A stretch of 34,364 nt of DNA from an uncultured Eubacterium sp. GTDB lineage: Bacteria; Bacillota; Clostridia; Peptostreptococcales; Anaerovoracaceae. Positions 14,807 through 22,878 of the stretch are shown one piece after another; position 1 is the stretch's first letter, and each line of letters begins with the position of its first letter. The notes under the pieces are model-generated. The model had not been told where the DNA came from and made no database searches. It was given only the letters and a program-made list of their open reading frames with translations. The position numbers and the translations under genes are program-made. The stretch is taken from NCBI GenBank assembly GCA_900542385.1, contig UQNP01000003.1, forward strand, positions 1-34,364, in the 5' to 3' direction.

Positions 14807-16105
14807 TTACAGTTTTCTCGTATCCTGAACTCTAACTGCTTTTCCTTCACTTCTCGGCAGTGTTCCTTCATTGAGAAGCCTTACTTTGCAGCCGATACCC
14901 AGCATATCTCTGAGCGCATGTTCTATCCTGCCTCTGAGTTCTTCAACAAATGAAATGTTATCTATCGCAAGGCCTTCTGCAAGCTCTACGCCGAGTTCAA
15001 AAGTATCTGTATTGTGTTCTCTTCCAACGTATAACATATAGTTCATCGTAAGTTCGCTGAACTTGGCTATTACCGTTTCTACCTGTGAAGGGAATACATT
15101 GACCCCTCTGATTATGAGCATATCGTCTGTACGTCCGAACACTCGGCTCATCCTTACCGTCGTTCTTCCGCAGGCACACTTTTCTCTCATGAGATAGCAT
15201 ATGTCTCTCGTCCTGTATCTTATGAGAGGCATTCCTTCTTTGCCGAGGGTGGTTATTACCAGCTCTCCCTTTTCTCCGTCAGGAAGCACTTCGAGAGTTT
15301 CAGGATCTATTATTTCAGCATAGAAATAGTCTTCCTGTATGTGCATTCCGTTGTTTTCACTGCAGCTTGTCGATACTCCCGGACCCATTATCTCAGACAG
15401 CCCGTATATATCATGAGCTTTTATTCCCAGACCTGATTCTATCTGGTCTCTCATTCCCTGAGTCCAAGGCTCTGCTCCGAACACACCTGCTGAAAGCTTG
15501 AGTTCATCAGGCGCTATACCTGCCTTTCTGACACCTTCAGCTATCGTAAGAGCATATGAAGGAGTGCAGCAGAGTATGTCGCTTTTCATATCCTTTAAGA
15601 ACATTACCTGCTTCTGAGTGTTTCCGCTGCTCATAGGTATTACCGTCGATCCTATGGTTTCCGCACCTATGTGGGCTCCAAGACCTCCTGTGAAAAGTCC
15701 GTAACCATACGAAACGTGTACTACGGATTCAGGAGTAGCTCCCGCCATGGTAAGACCTCTTGCAACACATTCTCCCCACATTTCCAGGTCATTTCTCGTG
15801 TATCCGGCGATCTTAGGCTTTCCTGTAGTTCCCGAAGATGCGTGAATCCTTACGATATCCTTTTTAGGCATAGCGAAAAGGCCTGTCGGATAATTGTCCG
15901 CCAGATCTTCCTTGCTGTTGAACGGAAGCCTGGTTATATCTTCAAGGCTCTGGATGTCTTCCGGCTTCACGCCGAGTTCATCCATCTTTTTTCTGTACGG
16001 AGCTACATTTTCATATACATGCTTAACTGTTTTCTTGAGTTTTTCAAGCTGTACAGTCCGCATGGTCTCACGGTCTGCACATTCCATTTTCTCGTTCCAA
16101 ATCAT
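14807..16105 (-). CDS. paaK: Phenylacetate-CoA ligase (AMP-forming)
   Basis: Adenylate-forming enzyme that activates phenylacetate or related aryl acids to CoA thioesters. The ATP-loop motif SSGTTGKPK is at about residue 86, the AMP-site motif YGLSE follows in the middle, and YRTRDI with the C-terminal GRTDDMLIIRGVNVFPSQVE lies towards the end. Length from ATG 16105 is 432 residues, the normal family size, and the N-terminus (MIWNEKMECADRETM) aligns with known PaaK proteins. The site GAAAGGA is about 11 bp upstream. The frame also starts at ATG 16201 with GGGAG upstream, which would add 32 residues; I cannot exclude that. Together with IorAB it links aryl-pyruvates, aryl-acetyl-CoA and aryl acids in amino acid fermentation. 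Confidence 0.9.
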   Translation of the reverse strand: MIWNEKMECADRETMRTVQLEKLKKTVKHVYENVAPYRKKMDELGVKPEDIQSLEDITRLPFNSKEDLADNYPTGLFAMPKKDIVRIHASSGTTGKPKIAGYTRNDLEMWGECVARGLTMAGATPESVVHVSYGYGLFTGGLGAHIGAETIGSTVIPMSSGNTQKQVMFLKDMKSDILCCTPSYALTIAEGVRKAGIAPDELKLSAGVFGAEPWTQGMRDQIESGLGIKAHDIYGLSEIMGPGVSTSCSENNGMHIQEDYFYAEIIDPETLEVLPDGEKGELVITTLGKEGMPLIRYRTRDICYLMREKCACGRTTVRMSRVFGRTDDMLIIRGVNVFPSQVETVIAKFSELTMNYMLYVGREHNTDTFELGVELAEGLAIDNISFVEELRGRIEHALRDMLGIGCKVRLLNEGTLPRSEGKAVRVQDTRKL

Positions 16106-16221
16106 ATACGTTATTTTCCTTTCGATTTTTTCATATATTTCAGGCTGCATAATATCTGTCAGCAGTCCTGTATATGTCTTTTTATCATGGGTATGACCCA
16201 TCGTATGCGGTCTCCCGGATC

Positions 16222-16797
16222 TCAGGCATTTCTTCCCATTTCAAAGGCTTTCTTATTGAGTTCCACGAATTTAGGCTTAACCTTTTCTTCTATGACTTTT
16301 ATCCATGCGTCTTCATCAAAAGGAAGATCCTTCGATGCCGCACCCAAAAGCACCACATTCACCGCTTTTACGCTTCCGCATTCCTCCGCTATGGAAAGAG
16401 CATCTATAGCTTTCACAGCGCCGGCATCGTTTTGCAACGTTTCCATGATGTTATCAGGATACTTCGCCTGTCCCATTATTACCGGCATAGGCAGTATCTG
16501 CTGAGTATTGACGTATATGGTACCGCCTTTTTTCAGGTAAGGCAGCCATCTGTACGCCTCCAGCTCTTCAAATGCTATGATGACATCGGCATCGCCTTTC
16601 TCTATCAGCGGAGAATCCACTGTTTCTTCGCTGAGCTTTACGTGAGTCACGACGCTTCCTCCTCGCTGAGCCATACCGTGTACTTCAGAAAGTTTTACAT
16701 CATATCCGTTCATGAGACCGAGATTGCCCAAAAGCACGCTTGCGAGCAGAGTTCCCTGTCCTCCGACTCCCACTATCAGTATATTGCTCTTATTCAC
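16222..16797 (-). CDS. iorB: Indolepyruvate ferredoxin oxidoreductase beta subunit
   Basis: Gamma-domain type subunit of indolepyruvate:ferredoxin oxidoreductase, 191 residues. The N-terminal Rossmann-like motif ILIVGVGGQGTLLAS is diagnostic, followed by EVHGMAQRGGSVVTHV, the conserved loop at the active site. It partners IorA in the oxidative decarboxylation of aryl-pyruvates to aryl-acetyl-CoA with reduction of ferredoxin. The start is GTG 16797; AAAGGAGG lies 9 bp upstream, inside the end of iorA, and the genes are one base apart. paaK follows. Nothing unusual is seen. Confidence 0.95.
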   Translation of the reverse strand: MNKSNILIVGVGGQGTLLASVLLGNLGLMNGYDVKLSEVHGMAQRGGSVVTHVKLSEETVDSPLIEKGDADVIIAFEELEAYRWLPYLKKGGTIYVNTQQILPMPVIMGQAKYPDNIMETLQNDAGAVKAIDALSIAEECGSVKAVNVVLLGAASKDLPFDEDAWIKVIEEKVKPKFVELNKKAFEMGRNA

Positions 16798-16798
16798 G

Positions 16799-18571
16799 CT
16801 ATTCAGCCTCCTTTCCGTCTTTTGCTGCTTTCAACGCTTCTATAGCATCGAAAGGACATACTCTTGCACAGAGATCACATCCTACGCAGCTTTCCTTTAC
16901 GATATACGGCCTTCCGTCTCTCTCTTCTATTGCAGGACATCCTATTTTCATGCACATCTTGCAGTTCTTGCATCTGTCCGTAACTTCGTATGGAATATCC
17001 GGCTGCTTGACTATGAGGGCGCAAGGTCTCTTGGTTATGATAACGGAAAGCTCATCTCTTGCTGTTTCAGTTTTTATCACTTCTTCCAGTTCTTTTATAT
17101 CGAAGGGATCGATCTCTACGATGTTCTTAACGCCTATAGCTCTGCACAGCGCCGCTATATCGACTGCCGGAGCTTCTTCTCCCTTGGCATTTTTCCCTGT
17201 GGAAGGATTGTCCTGGTGTCCCGTCATTCCGGTTATCCTGTTGTCGAGAACGATGACGGTTCCTTTAGAGCCGTTGTAGTTCATGTTGATCAGCCCTGTT
17301 ATACCGGAGTGGAAGAAGGTCGAGTCTCCCAGCACGGCCACGAGATTGTCGCTGCTTTCTGCGGCTTTTTCAAATCCGTGCGCCATGGTGATGGAGGCGC
17401 CCATACACAGACATGCGTCCATTGACGATGTCGGCGGCAGCGCTCCGAGAGTGTAACACCCTATATCTCCCATAACTGTAGTTTTCAGTTTGCTCAGCAC
17501 GTGGAAAAGTCCTCTGTGAGGACATCCTGCACACAGAAGGGGCGGTCTTCCCGGAGCATCTTCTATATCCACAGTTTCTGCCACCGGTTTGCCAAAGGCC
17601 TTTCTTATCATGTTAGCGCTGTATTCTCCCTGTATTGTGAACATATCCTTGCCTCCGGCAAGTTCCACGCCCATAGCTCTTATCTGTTCTTCAAAATAAG
17701 GATTGCCTTCTTCTATAACATAAAGCTTATCTACCTTGGCCGCAAAATCCTTTATCATGTCCTTAGGTATAGGATTTATCATTCCCATCTTGAGGATGCT
17801 CGCCTCAGGAAGCGCTTCTCTCACGTACTGATAGCATATACCGCTGGTTATTATGCCTATGGAGGCATCTCTCATTTCTACTCTGTTTAGAGCTGTGCCG
17901 TCTGCCTGGCTCAAAACCATTTTGCCGGCGTCGCGGGCGATCTCGTCCATTCTCTTTTCCTGCGCTACGTGGAGCTTTTTCGCCATCGCAGGCATCGCTA
18001 CGTACTTCTGTATATTTTTAGTATAAGGAATCCTTTCCCTTTCTTTTCTTTCATCGATCTCTACGATACCTCTCGAATGGGATATTCTCGTATTGGATCT
18101 TATCACCACGACCGTATCATATTTTTCACTTATTTCGTAAGCTTCTTTTATGTAGTCCTTACATTCCTGAGCATTTGCAGGCTCGAGCATCGGAACTCCT
18201 GCGCTTCTTCCGTAATATCGCGAATCCTGTTCGTTCTGGCTGGAGTGACATCCATTATCATCAGCAACCAGTATAACAGCTCCTGCTGTAACTCCTGTAT
18301 ATGCCGCAGTAAAGAACGGATCCGCCGCTACGTTTAATCCTACGTGCTTCATACACGAAAGGGAACGAACGCCTCCGATGGAAGCTCCTACTGCCACTTC
18401 TACTCCAACTTTTTCATTTGGAGCCCATTCAACATGCATTTCATCATATCGGGCCGCCGTCTCCGTCACTTCCGTGCTGGGAGTTCCGGGATACGAAGAT
18501 ACGACTTTTACGCCTGCTTCGTAAACGCCTCTTGCAAAGGCTTCGTTGCCAAGCATAATTTTCTTTTCCAT
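16799..18571 (-). CDS. iorA: Indolepyruvate ferredoxin oxidoreductase alpha subunit
   Basis: Catalytic subunit of the aryl-pyruvate oxidoreductase, 590 residues, normal length. The N-terminal Pyr-like domain begins MLGNEAFARGVYEAGVKVVS and contains SYPGTPSTEV. The TPP-binding domain carries CAGCPHRGLF, then GDIGCYTLG and the GDSTFFHSG...N metal motif. The C-terminus (about 530-575) holds two [4Fe-4S] ferredoxin motifs, CKNCKMCMKIGCP and CVGCDLCARVCP. It oxidises indolepyruvate, phenylpyruvate or hydroxyphenylpyruvate made by transamination of aromatic amino acids. It heads the operon. The start codon has only GAGG very close and AAAGG further upstream, a weak arrangement. The promoter was not clear: TGGTATAGT near 18638-18646 is the best -10 candidate. 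Confidence 0.95.
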   Translation of the reverse strand: MEKKIMLGNEAFARGVYEAGVKVVSSYPGTPSTEVTETAARYDEMHVEWAPNEKVGVEVAVGASIGGVRSLSCMKHVGLNVAADPFFTAAYTGVTAGAVILVADDNGCHSSQNEQDSRYYGRSAGVPMLEPANAQECKDYIKEAYEISEKYDTVVVIRSNTRISHSRGIVEIDERKERERIPYTKNIQKYVAMPAMAKKLHVAQEKRMDEIARDAGKMVLSQADGTALNRVEMRDASIGIITSGICYQYVREALPEASILKMGMINPIPKDMIKDFAAKVDKLYVIEEGNPYFEEQIRAMGVELAGGKDMFTIQGEYSANMIRKAFGKPVAETVDIEDAPGRPPLLCAGCPHRGLFHVLSKLKTTVMGDIGCYTLGALPPTSSMDACLCMGASITMAHGFEKAAESSDNLVAVLGDSTFFHSGITGLINMNYNGSKGTVIVLDNRITGMTGHQDNPSTGKNAKGEEAPAVDIAALCRAIGVKNIVEIDPFDIKELEEVIKTETARDELSVIITKRPCALIVKQPDIPYEVTDRCKNCKMCMKIGCPAIEERDGRPYIVKESCVGCDLCARVCPFDAIEALKAAKDGKEAE

Positions 18572-18664
18572 TACCTCATTATCTACCTTTCTTGCTTTAA
18601 GTATATATTATAAATTTTATTACACGCATACATATTAACTATACCATAAAATAGATGGATTTTA

Positions 18665-18887
18665 CATAGCTGTCATGAATTATTCGATGATTTTAAATGC
18701 CAATATTTAAGCGCGACGATGACAGCATATCGCCGGTGGCGAGGCGGAGTCAGTGATAACCGCAAAGCACGGATCCAGTATGCCGATGCAGGAAGCACAC
18801 AGGCCGAAACAAGCGATCAGTTATCCGGAAATTGCATGAGTTAGGCCGCCATCTGGAAAACTGCCCGATCTAATAAAATAAGCTATG
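18665..18887. other. GC-rich structured intergenic island of unknown nature
   Basis: The 405-bp gap between iorA and the porB-type gene holds a stretch of clearly higher GC than its AT-rich borders (about 18711-18880). It is bounded by inverted 7-mers CATAGCT (18665-18671) and AGCTATG (18881-18887). Inside are an 8-bp stem GCTGTCAT/ATGACAGC (18669-18676 / 18719-18726), hairpins TCGCC/GGCGA and GCGG/CCGC, and GATAAC/GTTATC. A 41-codon plus-strand frame (18719-18844) has no ribosome binding site. It matches no riboswitch class I know. It could be a small RNA, a short mobile repeat, or the remnant of a gene. Confidence 0.4.
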
Positions 18888-18911
18888 ATTTTTACTGTCA
18901 CTATTTCCCAT

Positions 18912-18963
18912 ATAATAAAAAACTGCCGCTTTAATCAGTTTTATGAGCTGATTTTGCGGCAGT
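18912..18963 (-). terminator. Terminator of the 2-oxoacid oxidoreductase operon
   Basis: ACTGCCGC (18922-18929) pairs with GCGGCAGT (18956-18963), with an inner stem AATCAG/CTGATT. On the minus strand the stem runs into TTTTTTATTAT. It lies 15 bp after the beta-subunit stop. Confidence 0.85.
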
Positions 18964-18977
18964 GCTCTTTTGAATGG

Positions 18978-19907
18978 TTATCTGCATCTTGAGAGCAGCT
19001 TTTCCCACTGCTCGTCAACGTATTTTTGCGTTTCCTCTATCATCCATTCGTTTCCTTTTTTAAACATATGTGCGAATCGTCCCTGCTTTTTCAAGAACTC
19101 CTCGACAGGCAGTTTTTTCTTAGGCTCATATGTCAAGTGCCATACTCCTTCTACTATTTCATACATAGGCCATACACAAGTATCTACCGCAAGTCTGCAT
19201 ATCTCAGCCATGTCCTCCGTCTCGTATCTCCAGCCTCTCGGACACGGCGCCAGAACATTCAGGAAACATGGTCCCTGCGTATATATGGCTTTATAGGATT
19301 TTTCATGGAGATCCTTAAAATTGCCGATAAACGTAGTCTGTGCAGCGTAAGGTATATTGTGAGCGGCTATTATTTCCGTAAGGTTTTTCTTGTTCTGTAT
19401 TTTCCCCGGTATGCACTCTCCCGCAGGCGATGTGGTCGCATCAGCAAATCTCGGAGTCGAGGAGGACCGCTGTATTCCCGTATTCATATACGCTTCGTTG
19501 TCATAGCACACATAAACCATATCGTGTCCCCTTTCCATAGCACCGGAAAGAGACTGCAGTCCTATATCGTAGGTGCCTCCGTCTCCGCCGAAGGCGATGA
19601 ACTTAAATGTATCTTTGATCTTGCCTTTTTTCTTGAGCACATTGTACGCCGCTTCCACTCCCGATGTTGTCGCCGCGCCGTTGGCGAACGCCGTATGTAT
19701 ATAGCTGTCATAGTAAGCTGTATGCGGATATATGAACGTGGAAACTTCCAGGCATCCTGTAGCGTTTGTTATCACAGCTTTATCCTCGGGTTTCAGTGCT
19801 CTCAGCACGCCTCTTACAGCGATGCCTGCACCGCATCCGGCACATAGCCTGTGGCCTCCCGCCAGGCGTTCAGGTTTTTCCACTTCTTTTTTTAAACTGT
19901 ATGCCAT
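18978..19907 (-). CDS. porB: 2-oxoacid:ferredoxin oxidoreductase, beta (TPP) subunit
   Basis: TPP-binding subunit of a four-subunit POR/VOR-type enzyme, 309 residues. It starts with the typical GGHRLCAGCGAGIA (Cys22, Cys25). Cys52 in NATGCLEV and the cysteine in APCPRGW complete the set that binds a [4Fe-4S] cluster in this subunit. The TPP/Mg motif is GGDGGTYDIG...YDNEAYMNTG. The enzyme oxidises a 2-oxoacid with CoA to acyl-CoA, CO2 and reduced ferredoxin. Sequence alone does not settle pyruvate against branched-chain 2-oxoacids. It is last in the gamma-delta-alpha-beta operon and separated from the alpha gene by 112 bp, an unusually long internal gap that holds short GCGCA-type repeats. AGGAGA-like sequence precedes the start. 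Confidence 0.93.
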   Translation of the reverse strand: MAYSLKKEVEKPERLAGGHRLCAGCGAGIAVRGVLRALKPEDKAVITNATGCLEVSTFIYPHTAYYDSYIHTAFANGAATTSGVEAAYNVLKKKGKIKDTFKFIAFGGDGGTYDIGLQSLSGAMERGHDMVYVCYDNEAYMNTGIQRSSSTPRFADATTSPAGECIPGKIQNKKNLTEIIAAHNIPYAAQTTFIGNFKDLHEKSYKAIYTQGPCFLNVLAPCPRGWRYETEDMAEICRLAVDTCVWPMYEIVEGVWHLTYEPKKKLPVEEFLKKQGRFAHMFKKGNEWMIEETQKYVDEQWEKLLSRCR

Positions 19908-20019
19908 ATCTGTATCTCCTTTATTATGTGAAGCCCTGTCTGTTCTGCGTGATCCTGCGCACTACAGCGCACAAACGGCAATGCACAAACAGCAGCGCAG
20001 CACATACTCTGTTCGTATA

Positions 20020-21237
20020 CTACTCTTCCCGCTTGTGATCGAAACCGCCTTCATCGTAGCGCGAGTCTCTTACACCTATGTATCTGTAGACGTCTCCCGG
20101 ATCATCGGTCTCATTTATTATGAAAAGATCCTTGTATATCTCATAATAATCCTCTACCGTGATATCTCTGCCTCCGAGTCCGTATATGTAGTTTATCGCA
20201 TACGGCTTGTTTGGCAGATCGTAGAGAGAGTTTCTCGCCTCGTTGAACAGCGGGCCGCCGCTGTTGGAGAAGCTTTCAGCCTTGTCCATGATGGCCACAG
20301 CTTTTACTTTGCACATAGCTTCCGCAAGAGGCACTCTCGGAAACGGTCTGAACACTCTGAGCTTTATGAGACCGACTTTCTTTCCCTCGGCTCTGAGTCT
20401 GTCCACGGCTTCCTTGCCGGTCCCTGCACTGGAGCCTATGACCACAAGGGCAACCTCGGCATCGTCCATCATATATTCTTCGAAAAATCCGTATTTTCTT
20501 CCCGTCAGTTTTTCATATCTCTTTGCAACGTCCATTATTATAGGCATCGCATCCTTCATGGCCTGCGCCTGCTGTCTCTTGGCTTCCATGTAATACGGGG
20601 ATATTCCGTAAGGTCCCACCGCAAGAGGATTATCGGACTTCAAAAGATAATTCTCAGGCTTGTATTCTCCTACGAACTCTTTAACCTCCTCATCTTCAAG
20701 AAGCTCTATGTTCGAAACTCCGTGGCTTGTGATGAAGCCGTCCTGACATATCATTATAGGCAGCCTTATAGTCTCGGATATAGGCATAGCCTGTATGTAA
20801 TTATCGTAAACTTCCTGATTGGTCTCAGCGTATATCTGTATCCAGCCGGAATCTCTGGCGCCCATGGAATCGGAATGGTCGTTGTTAATGTTTATCGGCC
20901 CGGTCAGAGCCCTGTTGACTACCGCCATCGTGATAGGAAGTCTGGCTGACGCCGCCACATAAAGCAGCTCCCACATGTATGCAAGTCCTGCCGATGAGGT
21001 GGCCGTTACAGCTCTTGCGCCTGCCGCCGATGCGCCTATGCAAACCGACATAGCGCTGTGCTCCGACTCCACCGCTACGAACTGAGTGTCCACGAGCCCG
21101 TCAGCTATATAGCTTGAATAATACTGAGGGATCTCGGTAGAAGGAGTGATCGGAAAAGCTCCCATGACATCCGGGTTTATCTGTCTCATGGCTATTGCCA
21201 CCGCTTCATTGCCTGACATTCTGTCTCTCTTTGCCAT
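20020..21237 (-). CDS. porA: 2-oxoacid:ferredoxin oxidoreductase, alpha subunit
   Basis: Alpha subunit with the Pyr-like and transketolase C-terminal-like domains, 405 residues, normal for the four-subunit enzyme. Typical stretches are MSGNEAVAIAMRQINPDVM followed by GAFPITPSTEI, then SEHSAMSVCIGASAAGARAV and TSSAGLAYMWELLYVAA. The segment ALTGPININNDHSDSMGARDSG near the active site appears as GPININNDHSD and SMGARDSGW. The late YGLGGRDIT motif is common in pyruvate-type enzymes, which slightly favours pyruvate as substrate. The start directly abuts the stop of the ferredoxin subunit gene (TAGATG) with GGAGG upstream, so translation should be coupled. Confidence 0.94.
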   Translation of the reverse strand: MAKRDRMSGNEAVAIAMRQINPDVMGAFPITPSTEIPQYYSSYIADGLVDTQFVAVESEHSAMSVCIGASAAGARAVTATSSAGLAYMWELLYVAASARLPITMAVVNRALTGPININNDHSDSMGARDSGWIQIYAETNQEVYDNYIQAMPISETIRLPIMICQDGFITSHGVSNIELLEDEEVKEFVGEYKPENYLLKSDNPLAVGPYGISPYYMEAKRQQAQAMKDAMPIIMDVAKRYEKLTGRKYGFFEEYMMDDAEVALVVIGSSAGTGKEAVDRLRAEGKKVGLIKLRVFRPFPRVPLAEAMCKVKAVAIMDKAESFSNSGGPLFNEARNSLYDLPNKPYAINYIYGLGGRDITVEDYYEIYKDLFIINETDDPGDVYRYIGVRDSRYDEGGFDHKREE

Positions 21238-21543
21238 CTACTTCTCCTCCTTAACAAAATCTATCGCTCCGAAAGGACATACTTTCACGCAGATCCCGCA
21301 TCCTTTACAGTGCTTGAAATCAAAATCAAGACGCTTTCCGTCCCTTACAGGTATCGAACTGTCCGGGCAGAAAGGAACGCACAGCATGCAGTGCGTACAT
21401 TTATCCTCCCTGAACACAGGCACCATGACACGCCAGTCGCCTGTCTCCACAAGCATCGATGTGGCAGGCTCATATATCTCCGCTCCGGTCGTTATCTCCT
21501 GCCATGTTATCTTTTCATTTATATCCTTTGCTTTCGTCTTCAT
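21238..21543 (-). CDS. porD: 2-oxoacid:ferredoxin oxidoreductase, delta (2x[4Fe-4S]) subunit
   Basis: Ferredoxin-like subunit of 101 residues that passes electrons from the TPP subunit to external ferredoxin. Two full cluster motifs are visible: Cys49, 52, 55, 59 (CTHCMLCVPFCP) and Cys79, 82, 85, 89 (CKGCGICVKVCP). The N-terminal 40 residues with the WQEITTGAEI segment are typical of PorD. It overlaps the gamma-subunit stop by one base (TAATG) and abuts the alpha-subunit start. Confidence 0.95.
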   Translation of the reverse strand: MKTKAKDINEKITWQEITTGAEIYEPATSMLVETGDWRVMVPVFREDKCTHCMLCVPFCPDSSIPVRDGKRLDFDFKHCKGCGICVKVCPFGAIDFVKEEK

Positions 21544-22133
21544 TATCCTACCTTTACTTCTTCCATGGATTTAACGAGCGCCTTCATATTTCCTTCTATC
21601 AGATTTTCCTTATGTCTGAATTTATGTTCAAAGGATTCGCGCATATCGTTTATGAATTTCTCCTCATCTATGACGTGGCTGACTTTAACGACAGCGCCCA
21701 GCATAGGAGTGTTGGGGAAATTTCTTCCAATAGTATCCATAGAAATCTTTTCAGCGTCTATCGTACATATCCTGCCGCCGTAGCCTCCAACTTCCTCACG
21801 CACTTCCTCAGGATCTTTCCTGCTGTTTATTATAAGGGCGCCGCTCTCCTTAAGTCCTTTAGTCACATCCACTGATTTGAGCAGTGTTTCATCGACTACA
21901 ACCACATAATCCGGCGTATATATATTAGAATGAACTTTGCAGTGTTCATCGGTTATTCTGTTATAAGCAGTAATCGGCGCTCCCATCCTCTCAGGACCGT
22001 ATTCCGGAAATCCCTGCACGTGTTTTCCCGAACTGAAAGCTACATCAGCCAAAAGCAGACATGCCGTTTTCGCTCCCTGTCCGCCTCTGCCGTGCCATCT
22101 TATCTCTACCGCTTCATTGAGTCTCTTGGCCAT
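21543..22133 (-). CDS. porC: 2-oxoacid:ferredoxin oxidoreductase, gamma subunit
   Basis: Gamma subunit of the four-subunit enzyme, 196 residues. The N-terminus has the family mark IRWHGRGGQGAKTACLLLAD. GFPEYGPERMGAPITAYNRI follows, the loop that contacts CoA and the active site in this family. It is the first gene of the gamma-delta-alpha-beta operon. GGAAGGAAG lies about 9 bp before ATG 22133. The 222-bp region upstream holds a candidate promoter with an unusual GC-rich palindrome and a leader hairpin. Confidence 0.94.
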   Translation of the reverse strand: MAKRLNEAVEIRWHGRGGQGAKTACLLLADVAFSSGKHVQGFPEYGPERMGAPITAYNRITDEHCKVHSNIYTPDYVVVVDETLLKSVDVTKGLKESGALIINSRKDPEEVREEVGGYGGRICTIDAEKISMDTIGRNFPNTPMLGAVVKVSHVIDEEKFINDMRESFEHKFRHKENLIEGNMKALVKSMEEVKVG

Positions 22134-22215
22134 TATGATACTTCCTTCCTAAATAGTCTCAATTGCCTTGATGCCTCATCTGCCGCGCAAATTGCCCTTC
22201 GGCTTTATGTAAACC

Positions 22216-22292
22216 TTGTGTTTTTTTGCACAAAAACAGCACTGCATCTCAGCCACCTTGTATAGACTACCTTAGCGCCGGCGGTATGTCAA
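22216..22292 (-). promoter_or_regulatory. Candidate regulated promoter and leader of the por-type operon
   Basis: On the minus strand a perfect TTGACA (22287-22292) is followed by a near-palindrome centred on CGCCGGCG (22276-22283). Only poor -10 boxes follow: TAGTCT at 17 bp or TATACA (22259-22264) at 22 bp. A small hairpin TTGTG/CACAA (22216-22220 / 22229-22233) lies in the leader. The long spacer with a dyad recalls promoters bent by a MerR-type activator, but this is speculative. Confidence 0.35.
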
Positions 22293-22355
22293 TAGATTTT
22301 CAGAAATTTTTTATGTATTTCACACAAATTTTTTATTTATTATTTGGTTTAATAA

Positions 22356-22847
22356 CTAAACAATATTTGCCAGCTCGGCTCCTGTTATATTCGCCAGATC
22401 CTTTACAGCCAGCTCCATCTGCAGTCCCACTTTGCCGCCGCTCACTATTATAGTCTCATGCTCTTGCGCGCTCTTGTCTATGACCGACGGAAAATCTTTC
22501 TTCATGCCTACGGGAGAACATCCTCCCTTTATATATCCCGTTACCGCTGTAAGCTCTCTCAGCGGCAGCATGTCTATTTTCTTTTCCCCGAAATGCTTTG
22601 CAGCTTTCTTAAGGTCCAGCTCTTCCGCTACCGGTATCATACACACATAATGCTCTCCACTGTTTCCAACCGTCACAAGAGTTTTGAAGACCTGCTTCGG
22701 ATCCTGCCCTAAAGATTCTGCCACCGATACTCCGTCAAGAAAGCCATCGGGAGCATCGTATTCATACATTTTATACGGTATTTTCGCAGCCTCCACCTTT
22801 CTGACAGCATTAGTCTTATGAGAGTGTTTCTCTTTTTTCTTAGCCAC
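22356..22847 (-). CDS. ybaK: Cys-tRNA(Pro)/Cys-tRNA(Cys) deacylase, YbaK type
   Basis: Trans-editing factor that hydrolyses Cys-tRNA(Pro) formed by error-prone prolyl-tRNA synthetase. It has 163 residues, the normal length. The YbaK/ProX fold is recognisable from VAESLGQDPKQVFKTLV, the CMIPVAEELDLKKAAKHF stretch, and TGYIKGGCSPVGMKK with the conserved Gly-Gly-x-Ser-Pro loop of the active site. The N-terminal 18 residues are basic. The GNAT gene lies 31 bp upstream on the same strand, so the two probably share a transcript. Downstream a weak hairpin GTTTA/TAAAC is the only possible terminator. Confidence 0.93.
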   Translation of the reverse strand: MAKKKEKHSHKTNAVRKVEAAKIPYKMYEYDAPDGFLDGVSVAESLGQDPKQVFKTLVTVGNSGEHYVCMIPVAEELDLKKAAKHFGEKKIDMLPLRELTAVTGYIKGGCSPVGMKKDFPSVIDKSAQEHETIIVSGGKVGLQMELAVKDLANITGAELANIV

Positions 22848-22878
22848 TCAGACTCACCTCTTTTTCTATCGCTCCGAT

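Noticed and set aside
18719..18844. 41-residue plus-strand frame inside the intergenic island
   Set aside because: No ribosome binding site and no recognisable family; a frame of similar length exists on the other strand. Kept only as part of the island.
19732..20949. Open frame of 405 codons on the plus strand across the por genes
   Set aside because: It spans two well-recognised minus-strand genes and the gap between them, and its translation shows no domain.
22245..22256. GGCTGAGATG on the minus strand, similar to part of a TPP riboswitch
   Set aside because: The second conserved half (CCTGATCTGGATAATGCCAGCG-like) is absent, and the spacing does not allow the fold.
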